Part shown: piece after piece, positions 1 to 9,073 of the stretch
Numbering within the stretch: the first letter of the stretch is position 1
Layout of the letters: every line of letters starts with the position of its first letter
Origin: Bombyx mori
Lineage: Eukaryota > Arthropoda > Insecta > Lepidoptera > Bombycidae
Reading direction: 5' to 3'
Length of the DNA: 64,000 nucleotides
Assembly (NCBI RefSeq): GCF_030269925.1
Contig: NC_085107.1
Coordinates: forward strand, 2,728,001 to 2,792,000
Notes under the pieces: model-generated
Told to the model about the DNA's origin: nothing
Databases searched by the model: none
Seen by the model: only the letters and a program-made list of their open reading frames with translations
Program-made: the position numbers and the translations under genes

Positions 1-714
1 TGAAATTTAACGAAACAATGTAATTCAGTATACAAATAAGTAGTATAGTTTCTTTTATTAAAAATATTAAAATAAACCTGTAATGATTTAATAAAAGAAA
101 ACTGTTGTGTACAAGAGAGGATAAATAATGTGACGTAATGGTCATTCACAAATCATACAACATGAAGATGATGCGTGCATGATGATGATTGGTGATTATG
201 TTGCGCAGTCTGTTCTATATATTTATTTATTTTTTCTTGCTACGATCGACTGAACTAATAATAGCCACGATCGACCGGTCTATCGCGATACCGGTTGGCT
301 ATCCCTGCTCTATCATATACCATTTCTTCGCTCACTCCCAATTTATCGTCTTTCACGCAATCCATCAACTTTTTCTCAGGTCTACCTCTTCCTCTAAAGC
401 CTTCCACATTCATTAAACTCTTAACAACCTCATTGTTATTTCGTCTCGTCACATGTCCATACCATCTCAAACAATATAAGCATAAGTTTAGTTTGTAAAG
501 CTATTTATAACGATTAGACAAAAAATCTGGTAAATCAATTTACCAAATGAATGACGGGGTATCGCTAGAGAATGGTTTGGTTAACTTGATTTCATTTTCA
601 AAATATGATTTAGCTTAATGCTTTTATTTGCATATCTAGGGGAATCCTATACCTATAAGCCGCAGGAGAGCGTGGCTGTATTTCAATATTTGAAATAAAA
701 TGCACTAAATATAT
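1..714. other. Intergenic or intronic sequence with one LINE remnant
   Basis: AT-rich DNA. Apart from the RTE-like remnant at 255-470, listed separately, I see no exon, RNA gene or repeat end. If the upstream LanB2 exons lie outside the window, this stretch is part of a LanB2 intron; that is inference from the orientation of the downstream exons. Confidence 0.5.
255..470 (-). pseudogene. Fragment of non-LTR retrotransposon ORF2 C-terminus (RTE-like)
   Basis: The - strand translation contains RWYGHVTRR, then RGRGRPEKKLMDCVKDD and GVSEEMVYDR. This is the stereotyped tail of RTE-type reverse transcriptase ORFs, which is widespread in Lepidoptera. Only about 70 residues remain, with no reverse transcriptase core, so it is a dead 3' remnant. 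The RTE assignment is from recognition of the motif. Confidence 0.7.
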
Positions 715-850
715 TTATGCAGTAGGCAGCGGCTTGGCTCTGCTCCTGGCATTGCTGAAGTCCATGGGCGACGGTAACCACTCACCATCAGGTGGGCCGT
801 ACGCTCGTCTGCCTACAAAGGCAATAAAAAAAAAAAAAAAAAAAAAAAAA
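715..850 (+). repeat. Dispersed retroposon 3' end with poly(A)
   Basis: A short block (GGCTTGGCTCTGCTCCTGG ... CATCAGGTGGGCCGTACG ... GGCAATAAA) ends in about 25 A residues at 826-850. Related copies occur at 54541-54653 in reverse orientation and, internally deleted, at 23114-23180. The poly(A) tail indicates retroposition. The family name is not known to me. The errantivirus inserted 14 bp downstream of the tail. Confidence 0.7.
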
Positions 851-864
851 ATTTGTAAGAGCTG

Positions 865-1082
865 AGTTAGGCAATCGCCCGATGCCCGTATTTGCTGAAT
901 CCACATCGGATGACCCCGTGCGTCATAACAGAAACTGCACCATTGCAGATTTAGCAATAAGTTTACTTTAATAAATATATTGTAATTATAAATTAGTCTT
1001 GTAGTACATTCAAACGAATAAACATCGTTTTAATTAAATAAATTCTTTTTTTTATAATTAACTCGTTCGCCGTAACTTAACT
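865..1082 (+). repeat. 5' LTR of the errantivirus
   Basis: This is a 218-bp direct repeat of 8172-8389 with AGTTA...TAACT termini. Poly(A) signals AATAAA lie at 970-975 and 1017-1022. Its last T overlaps the primer binding site. The promoter is expected here, but I cannot point to a convincing TATA or initiator. Confidence 0.95.
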
Positions 1083-1099
1083 GGCGCAGTCGGTAGGAT
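1082..1099 (+). other. Primer binding site, tRNA-Ser
   Basis: TGGCGCAGTCGGTAGGAT is complementary to the 3' end of insect tRNA-Ser (AGA) including CCA, matching all 18 positions of the tRNA end as I know it. tRNA-Ser priming is known for 17.6/297-type errantiviruses. Confidence 0.85.
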
Positions 1100-1256
1100 C
1101 GCGACACTCGCCTTGAATATAACTCTTCAGGCTTGAGTGAACGGTATCAACCGTTATTTTCGCGAGCTCATACAACGGATCTACGAACGGCGACTATCAT
1201 CAAGCGGGAGTTCCGGAGAATTGGGAGTCCTGCTGTACTACAAGGCCCGGTTGGAG

Positions 1257-1279
1257 ATGCAAAGGACATTGGGGTGAGT
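1257..1279 (+). promoter_or_regulatory. Leader ATG and splice donor, predicted for env mRNA
   Basis: An ATG at 1257 opens five codons plus two bases before the consensus donor GTGAGT at 1274-1279. If spliced to the acceptor ending at 6515, the phase fits the env frame exactly. Errantivirus env is known to be made from a spliced subgenomic RNA; use of these sites is inferred from phase and consensus. Confidence 0.6.
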
Positions 1280-1658
1280 GCAAGTTGTATTCCCAGTTTC
1301 CTGTGCTATATTTCCTGCCGTTATATCCTGAATGTTATGTGTGTTTGTGTATAGACTAAAATCGCTATAAACAAAGCACTTCATACACTAGAGTAGGTGA
1401 ATCTGATAGGTTTTTTTTTTTTTTATATATGCATATGTCAATGACACAGTTGTAATTCGCTTGGATAGCAATATTATAAATCATCGGTACGTTTTATTGT
1501 TTGCTAAAATCGCGGATCATATAACGTTGCTGATAATTCATTTTCACGCTTTTGTCGTACAGAATAAGCAGAGTACTAGCTAATAATCTTACGTAAAACA
1601 TTATTACAAAGTTATTTAATTGTGAGTTTTATAGTTTTGTGTTGTATAGCTTATAAAG

Positions 1659-2732
1659 ATGGCAATGGCAAACATCGAACTAGCAACTTTTAAGTTCGTT
1701 TCTGAACTGTTACCTAAGTACGATGGTAACCCTAAAACATTGAACTATTTTATTAAAGAAGTAGAAAATGTTATATCATTATTGGATCAACCAGTTAGGG
1801 TACACCCCGCTCTTATTAGCTTAATTAAGAGTAAACTGAGCGATACTGCAATTTGTGCAATAGCCTCCGAGGGAAACGTGGATAGTTGGCAAGCTATTAA
1901 AACAGCACTAACGCGTAGATTAGGCGAACCACGCAACGAAATACAATTGATGCAAGAATTAATAAGGTTGCGTCGTAATAAGAACGAAGACGCAGAGTCA
2001 TTTGGTAAACGTTTGCGAGAAATATTAGACACATTAAACGTGGTAGGTAGACACACAGATAAGTCATACTACGAAAATATGGTAATAGACCAATATGTAA
2101 GTCACTTAGACTTTCACGTATCTATTGGGGTGAGGATTTCAAAACCCTCGACTCTAGAAGCAGCTATAGTAACGGCTAGACAAGAGGAAGCCCGATTAGC
2201 TTTTAATAGATTTAATAATAGCTTTAGTTCACTAAATATACAGCATAAGCAAAAGGAAATAACTAAGTCTAACCAAATCTCTTACCCGGTAAGTAACCTT
2301 CCCCCGCGCAATAGTTGGAACCCGGAGCTAAAACCACAACGAGGGCCAACCATGCCGTCTTGGAGGAGTGGTTCGGCGTCAGGTAATGTGAGACCTAGCG
2401 GATCAGGTACCTTTAGGAATACAGGCAACTTTAGACCACAACTAAATGTACCTCGACAGCAAATAAACCCACCACAAAGAGTATCAGACGTCACTATGAG
2501 GTCAGTAAAAAAGCCCGAAAAACCGCGCTTTGCACCGGAAGAAATGTTTTACACACAGCATAGCCAGGAGCAGTATTACCCTGACAGTTACGACCCATAT
2601 TACAGTGGTGAGTACTATAACCATAATATGCAATACAGTGACCAAAACTACGAGTATATGCCAGATATGTCGGGAGAAGAATCAAATCAACAGGATTTTC
2701 TTCAGGACGAGGACCAATCGAACCTCAGCTGA
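1659..2732 (+). CDS. gag: Gag polyprotein of errantivirus
   Basis: This 357-residue ORF encodes the capsid/nucleocapsid precursor that assembles the particle. It starts with ATG at 1659 after a 576-bp leader. Residues about 1-190 are helical and capsid-like, with a major-homology-like stretch rich in charged residues near 105-125. Residues about 220-290 are Arg/Pro/Gly-rich, consistent with RNA binding, and the tail is acidic and Tyr-rich. No CCHC zinc knuckle is present, which is usual for errantivirus Gag. The pol frame overlaps the last 145 bases in the -1 frame. The ORF is undamaged. Assignment rests on position and composition rather than a diagnostic motif. Confidence 0.88.
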   Translation: MAMANIELATFKFVSELLPKYDGNPKTLNYFIKEVENVISLLDQPVRVHPALISLIKSKLSDTAICAIASEGNVDSWQAIKTALTRRLGEPRNEIQLMQELIRLRRNKNEDAESFGKRLREILDTLNVVGRHTDKSYYENMVIDQYVSHLDFHVSIGVRISKPSTLEAAIVTARQEEARLAFNRFNNSFSSLNIQHKQKEITKSNQISYPVSNLPPRNSWNPELKPQRGPTMPSWRSGSASGNVRPSGSGTFRNTGNFRPQLNVPRQQINPPQRVSDVTMRSVKKPEKPRFAPEEMFYTQHSQEQYYPDSYDPYYSGEYYNHNMQYSDQNYEYMPDMSGEESNQQDFLQDEDQSNLS

Positions 2733-5700
2733 TAAAGACTGTTAACCTCAACCACCACGGCAAAGACCACCTCCCTTACATCGAATTACCGGAGTTTCAA
2801 GGTAAATTTTTATTAGATACTGGTGCCTCACATTGTATGATATCACCCGATGTAATAGCCGGTACTAGTCTCGAACATTGCATCGAACGTGAGCCATTTA
2901 CGGTAAAAACCGCGCATGCTACTACTCGTCACGAGCACGTCGCAATTTTACCTTTACCTTACCTGTTCAACACCGACATACACCATAAATTTTTATTGTT
3001 TGATTTTGACCCAAAATATAAGGGCCTTATTGGGATGGACTTGTTTAAAAAATTAGGCTGTAGTATAGATTTCAAAAACAAAGTGTTGCGAACATTTAAT
3101 ACCGAAATACCAATCTATTTCGACTATCCGGTAAAGCAAGTTAAAATAGAACCGAACTGCGAGAGGTTTATAACGGTTAAAACAAATTACACCGACGGTT
3201 ATTATATTTGTGACGATTTCACTTGGTCTAAAGGATTAAAGTCACCAGCCGCGATAGTGACAGTAAAAAACGGGACTTTCAGGACATCTATAATCAATTA
3301 TAATGATACACAACAAATAGTGAGTAACAATCGTATGTTAGCCCTAAGCCCACTACCGTCACAGTTGATAGAAAACAGTCACAAGTACGAAATTAACAAA
3401 ATTGAGACGGAAACTGACATAGATAAAGAACTTTGTGAAAATTTAAAGAAAATTCGTACCAGCCACATGAACGAGGAAGAAAAACGGGAAATTACTAAAA
3501 TCTGCTATCAGTACCGTGACATATTCTACTCGGAAAACATTCCTTTATCGTTTACCCATACAGTAAAACACGAATTAAGACTAACCGACGACACCCCCAT
3601 CTTTGTACGAAGTTATAGACAGGCTCCCCAACAACGAACAGAGATACAGAAACAGGTAGATAGTCTATTAAAACAAGGAATCATTAGGGAAAGTATCTCC
3701 CCTTGGTCGTGCCCGGTACACATTGTTCCAAAAAAACCGGATGCATCAGGAAAAGTTAAATGGAGACTTGTTATTGACTATAGAAGACTTAATGACAGAA
3801 TTATAGAAGACAAGTACCCCTTACCAAACATTAACGACATCCTTGACAGATTAGGGCGCGCACAATATTTCACGACCATAGATTTAGCAAGCGGCTACCA
3901 TCAATTAGAAATGCACCCTAAAGACGTAGAGAAAACAGCGTTTACTACTGAAAGAGGCCACTATGAGTTCCTAAGAATGCCTTTCGGACTAAAAAATGCC
4001 CCGAGCACTTTCCAGCGTCTTATGGACCATATACTCCGAGGTATAGACAACGTATTTACGTACTTAGATGACGTCATAATAGCGGCGACGTCCCTACAAA
4101 ACCACAATGAAAAACTGAAATTAGTATTTCAGCGATTCAAAATGCATAATTTGAAAGTTCAGTTAGACAAATCAGAATTTCTACAGAAGCACGTTAACTT
4201 TCTAGGACATGAATTGACGGACCAAGGACTAAATCCTAACAAGGACAAAATTAAAGCAGTATTAAATTTCCCTATACCACAAACGCAAAAAGACATAAAA
4301 GCTTTCTTAGGACTAGTCGGGTACTATAGGAAGTTTATAAAGGACTTTGCGAAGTTGACGAAACCTTTAACAGCATGTCTAAAAAAGAACGCAAAGGTTG
4401 AACATACAAACGAATTTTTAGACGCAGTTGATAAATGCAAACAAATTCTAACAAACGCCCCAATCCTGCAATACCCTGACTTCGACAAGCCGTTTATTTT
4501 AACGACAGACGCATCTGACTTTGCTTTAGGAGCAGTACTTTCCCAAGGCAATGTGGGCTCAGATAAACCAGTAGCCTATGCCTCAAGGACATTATCAGAT
4601 ACTGAGATCCGTTACTCTACCATAGAGAAAGAACTGTTAGGGATAGTATGGGCAATTAAGTATTTTAGACCTTACTTATATGGCCGTAAATTTACAATTT
4701 ATACGGACCATAGACCCCTTACATGGTTAATGAGTCTAAAGGACCCTAACTCTAAATTAACACGATGGAAACTAAAGTTGGCAGAGTATGATTACAAAGT
4801 TGTTTATAAAAAGGGCAAACAAAACACTAACGCAGATGCACTATCCCGAGCAAAAATTTTTCATAATAGTATAGATTCTCTAGCTGTTAATGTTGACGAC
4901 AATAGTGACGACAACATAATAAATAGAATATTCGAAAACGCCCGTAGACAGGCAGAGGTAGAAACTAATGACCCGAATAACCAAGACAATGAACGTAACA
5001 ATACTGACAATGACGACCAACCTTATAACAACAATGACGTAGAAATGACCAGTATCTATCCCTCTCAAATTGACGAAGAGACAGACACAAGGAGTGCAAC
5101 AACAGTCGACCCCGATCAATTAGTTTCTACAAATCATACCCAACCTGATAATGAAAATAACGGTATCCCTATAATATCCGACGCTATTGATAGACAGTTG
5201 AAACAATTTTACGTTAGGTCCACACCAGGTTCTACATACAGAGTAGAGGACAGATCAACAAACTCTAGGACAGTTATTAAGGATGTTTTCATCCCAGTAA
5301 ATAACACTGAATCAGAAATTATCAAATTTTTAAAGGAACACACAATAGCTGACCGTGTTTTTCATTGCTATTTTTACGACGAAAATCTATACTTAGCCTT
5401 TTCAAGAGTGTATACTACGATCTTTAATGACAGAGGACCTAAATTAATAAGATGTACTTCGCGGGTCACACTTGTTGAAAATAAAACTGAACAACAAGAA
5501 CTCATTAAGCGATATCACGAAGGTAAATCATCGCATCGCGGTATCCAAGAGACCTTTAAGCATCTGCATAGGAATTATCACTGGCCTAATATGTTATTGA
5601 CAGTTCAAAGGTTCATTAATCAATGCGACCTTTGCCTAAAGGCCAAATATGAAAGAAATCCCTTAAAACCTCCATTGATTATAACAGAGACACCTACGAA

Positions 5701-6562
5701 GCCATTTCAACACTTGTTCATGGATCTCTATAGTACTGGAGGTGCAACGTTTTTAACAATTATCGACAATTTCTCTAAATTTGCCCAGGCGGTGCCTCTG
5801 AATGCTTCTAGTAGTGTTCACATCGCAGAAGCTCTATTACAAGTATTTTCTGTACTAGGACTACCTCTTAAAATCACCACAGACTCAGATACAAAGTTCG
5901 ATAATGACGTCATAAAAGAGATATGTGCTTCGCATGATATCCACATTCACTTCACGACGCCTTACAACCCAAACTCTAACTCACCCATTGAACGATTTCA
6001 TTCAACCATCGCAGAAATAATAAGAATTCAAAAAATGACAAATAAAGACGACCCCATACAATTGATCATGAAATACGCTATCATCGCCTATAACAACGCT
6101 ATTCATTCTACTACAGGCTATACACCACGTGAGCTTTTATTCGGTCATACGGCATCCCGAAATCCATTAGAGCTATATTATCCTAAAGAATTTTATCAAG
6201 ATTATGTCCTCAATCACCGCAAGAATGCAGAAGCAGTACAGGAATGTATAGCAGCCCACGTGTCTAAGAACAAAGAGCAGGTAATAGAAAAGAGAAACCA
6301 GGCAGCGGAAACAATCACGTTTAAGGTAGGTGAAACCGTTTACAAACAGGTCGCCAAAACCACCAGGAGCGACAAGACAAAACCAGTATTTAAAGGTCCG
6401 TATAAAATCATTCATTTACACCCTAATAATGTCGCAGAAATTATAGGGCACCACCCAAATTCTAAATCGATTCGAGTTCATTTCAAACTCTTACGTAGAC
6501 CACATCTTGTTCCAGGGCCCTCATCGCAGGAGCCTTCGTACTCTACACAGCCGCCGACTTGA
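2585..6562 (+). CDS. pol: Pol polyprotein (protease, RT, RNase H, integrase)
   Basis: The frame is open from 2585, so it overlaps gag by ~145 bp in the -1 frame. The first ATG (2837) falls inside the protease just after DTGAS (about 2816-2830), so translation by frameshifting from gag is more likely than initiation there. Domains in order are: aspartic protease; reverse transcriptase with LVIDYRRLND, MPFGLKNAPSTFQ and the catalytic YLDD near 4061; RNase H with TTDASD, a later IEKELLGI and YTDHRPL; integrase with an HHCC zinc finger (SSHRG ... CDLC), DDE residues (FMDLY, TDSDTKFDN, PIERFHS) and a GPYK motif near the end. All catalytic motifs look intact. No canonical slippery heptamer is evident in the overlap. 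Confidence 0.95.
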
Positions 6563-8205
6563 CCCTTAATCCTATAGACAATACTAATGGCATCCTTTTG
6601 TTAAAACAAGGACAAATTTTGAAGCAGATAGACACTTTTAGTCTGGCCTGCCTATATAACGTATCGTATTTACATGAAACAAGCTTAAAGCTTATGTCTT
6701 TATATGCCAGTACTAAAGCTGCTGAAGGTAACGAAGACCTGCATAGAGCATATAAGGATCAAATAGAAAATAGTTTACATTTAATAGGGAAGAAGTTAGC
6801 ATTTATTGCACCGCACCATAGATTTAGACGTGGCTTAATTAACGGTTTAGGTTCAGTAGTTAAAACTATTACAGGTAATCTGGATTATGAAGACGCTATT
6901 AAGTTTGAAAATGAATTATCTAATCTACGTAATTCAGTCCATAATATTAACACATCTCAAAAACAAACTTTATTCATAGCAAAGCACGTAGTTGAAGAAT
7001 TTAGTAAACAGATCAAGTTATTAGACGAAAATCAGAAAAAGATAGGTTCAATGTTAAAAAACGCCACTTTAAGTAATAACGTAGTAATAAGCAGATTGCA
7101 CTTTTTAGATTTATATATCCAAATATATTTTAGTTTGCAATTACTCTTAGATAAATTAGTTATATTAGAAGACGCCATGACCTTTGCACAACTAGAAGTA
7201 ATGCATCCTAGCATTATAGCTCCACACAGTCTTATAAGTGAAATAACAGCTATTCAAAAACTTTACCAATTTAGACCCGTTGATAGAATAAGTATTAAAA
7301 ATATTCATAGTATAGAGAGCTCTATTAGCGTAAAAGCGTATAGCACAAACGACGCACTAACATTCATACTAGATATCCCTTCTATAGATGAAAACCTTTA
7401 TGACCTTATCCATCTATACTCCATACCAGATAAACAAAACCTCACCATTATTCCTAAATCCAAATACCTAGCACTGGGAACCAACGAGTACTCATACCTG
7501 GAGGAAGATTGCAAGAAGATCACACAAGACGTCCAACTCTGCACATCGCTGAACACCCAACCTGTGGAGAACTCTGAAGACTGCATAGTAACTCTTATAA
7601 AACACGAGAGCACAAACTGCACCCGTGCCAGGATGAACCTGAAACAAGGCAAGATCCAGAGACTAGAAGACAACAAATGGCTTATCATCTTGAAAGACGA
7701 ACAAATCCTGAAATCTCGCTGCGGAAGGAAATCTGACTATAAAAAGATGTCAGGAATATACATCGCCAGCATTACAAGCGATTGTCAAGTGGAAATATTC
7801 AACCGAACACTGAAGACAAACACGGACACTATTACAGCTGATGAAATCGTACCCATTCCCAGCGAAACCACTATTCTAGAAGGGAATATTCGCTATAACC
7901 TACAACTGAAAGATATATCTCTGGATAGCATCCACGAACTGATGGACCGGGTCGAAAACATTCAACAACCTATCATCGACTGGCAGACTATGATGACTAC
8001 CCCAAGTTGGTCAACACTGGGACTCTACCTCATTCTGATAGCAATAATCATCTGGAAGCTGTGGCAGTGGAGACAGCGACGACTACAATCAAAGAACGAG
8101 AGCCCCGAGAACACTAGCACCGAGGACGCTGCTGGAAGCTGCGGGACGCGCTTCTATCTTAAGGAGGGAGGAGTTAGGCAATCGCCCGATGCCCGTATTT
8201 GCTGA
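6499..8205 (+). CDS. env: Envelope glycoprotein of errantivirus
   Basis: This ORF is open from 6499 and overlaps the pol end. In its frame the codon at 6559 is TTG, so there is no local ATG at the natural N-terminus. The stretch 6517-6555 encodes a hydrophobic, signal-peptide-like segment. Counting from 6559, residues 87-91 form a furin-type basic site (HRFRR), followed at once by GLINGLGSVVK, the conserved fusion-peptide-like motif of insect errantivirus Env. A transmembrane segment lies at about 8014-8062, followed by a short basic cytoplasmic tail. The last 11 codons run into the 3' LTR. No stop or frameshift is seen. The role would be membrane fusion and cell-to-cell transfer, as known for gypsy-type Env; activity here is untested. 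Confidence 0.9.
   Translation, partial: TTSCSRALIAGAFVLYTAADLTLNPIDNTNGILLLKQGQILKQIDTFSLACLYNVSYLHETSLKLMSLYASTKAAEGNEDLHRAYKDQIENSLHLIGKKLAFIAPHHRFRRGLINGLGSVVKTITGNLDYEDAIKFENELSNLRNSVHNINTSQKQTLFIAKHVVEEFSKQIKLLDENQKKIGSMLKNATLSNNVVISRLHFLDLYIQIYFSLQLLLDKLVILEDAMTFAQLEVMHPSIIAPHSLISEITAIQKLYQFRPVDRISIKNIHSIESSISVKAYSTNDALTFILDIPSIDENLYDLIHLYSIPDKQNLTIIPKSKYLALGTNEYSYLEEDCKKITQDVQLCTSLNTQPVENSEDCIVTLIKHESTNCTRARMNLKQGKIQRLEDNKWLIILKDEQILKSRCGRKSDYKKMSGIYIASITSDCQVEIFNRTLKTNTDTITADEIVPIPSETTILEGNIRYNLQLKDISLDSIHELMDRVENIQQPIIDWQTMMTTPSWSTLGLYLILIAIIIWKLWQWRQRRLQSKNESPENTSTEDAAGSCGTRFYLKEGGVRQSPDARIC
6501..6516 (+). promoter_or_regulatory. Predicted env splice acceptor
   Basis: The pyrimidine-rich CACATCTTGTTCCAG ends at 6515, with exon start at 6516. 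Joining to the donor at 1273/1274 keeps the env frame and places the hydrophobic segment directly after the new start. A nearby AG at 6528-6529 is out of phase. Confidence 0.6.
8161..8171 (+). other. Polypurine tract
   Basis: AAGGAGGGAGG lies immediately before the 3' LTR. This is the expected plus-strand primer for reverse transcription, and it lies inside the env coding frame. Confidence 0.85.
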
Positions 8206-8389
8206 ATCCACATCGGATGACCCCGTGCGTCATAACAGAAACTGCACCATTGCAGATTTAGCAATAAGTTTACTTTAATAAATATATTGTAATTATAAAT
8301 TAGTCTTGTAGTACATTCAAACGAATAAACATCGTTTTAATTAAATAAATTCTTTTTTTTATAATTAACTCGTTCGCCGTAACTTAACT
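8172..8389 (+). repeat. 3' LTR of the errantivirus
   Basis: Direct repeat of the 5' LTR with no difference seen over 218 bp. It is followed by the target duplication GCTG at 8390-8393. Confidence 0.95.
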
Positions 8390-8952
8390 GCTGTCAAATC
8401 CTTTTCACTAGATGGTGCTATAATAAATAAATAAAAAATGGGTCGCAGAGTCATCTATTATAGTAGCATTGAATTAAATGTTGCATCAAATCCTCATTTA
8501 AACTTATATTCAACACTACTTAAGAGCTCTTCTATAAATTATTTTAAACAAAAATATCATCAAAACTTTTCGAAATGCTTTAACAGTTCGTCACTAGATG
8601 ACAGTGAAATAAAATAATATTGAATGTCCACCCTTTGTACTCCAAAGCTTGATGCGAGAGGTCACTCACTATTGAACTTCACTTTTTTAAAACGACAAGA
8701 TCATTCAATAGTCTGCAAGACCACAAATGAAACTAGAACAAATAGTAGGTACGTAATAAAAGAAGAAATCGTGAGTACTTGTTGCTTAGAATAAAAATTG
8801 TTTTGGTCATACAATTAAAGGCCAGGGCACCGAAGATGAACCAATTACGCCACAGATGCTTCTGTCCTTGGCCCCGGCTGCTCCGGGATGCCCTACGGCG
8901 CCTCTTATTATCTTTGTACTACATTCATAGTGTATATTGTTGCAACTTCCAG
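8390..8952. other. Probable LanB2 intron sequence
   Basis: AT-rich DNA between the errantivirus and the first visible LanB2 exon. No exon with laminin character is found, so the preceding exon is probably left of the window. Confidence 0.5.
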
Positions 8953-9073
8953 ATGTATGGAGAACAAAAAGCGTCGTCTCGATGGCCAGGGTTGTGAGGA
9001 CTGTCCCCCTTGCTACAATTTGGTTCTCGATGCGGTCAATCAGCACAGACGTGAGCTGCAAGAGCTTGATGAG
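8953..9073 (+). CDS. LanB2: LanB2 exon a (Cys cluster)
   Basis: Acceptor CTTCCAG, donor GAG|GTAAAA. One base completes a codon from an exon not in the window, then come 40 codons with RCMENKK and [12 protein letters not shown], where the LE repeats end and the coiled coil starts. Ends in phase 0. Confidence 0.88.

Larger units (their letters stand above)
865..8389 (+). mobile_element. Complete endogenous retrovirus (gypsy/errantivirus-type LTR retrotransposon)
   Basis: The element is 7525 bp, bounded by 218-bp LTRs (865-1082 and 8172-8389) that appear identical base for base. It is flanked by the 4-bp duplication GCTG (861-864 and 8390-8393). LTRs start AGTTA and end TAACT, as in errantiviruses. 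It has a tRNA-Ser primer binding site at 1082-1099, a polypurine tract at 8161-8171, and gag, pol and env on the + strand without internal stops. Identical LTRs imply a very recent insertion. It sits in sense orientation upstream of LanB2 exons, probably in an intron of that gene (inference). Confidence 0.95.
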
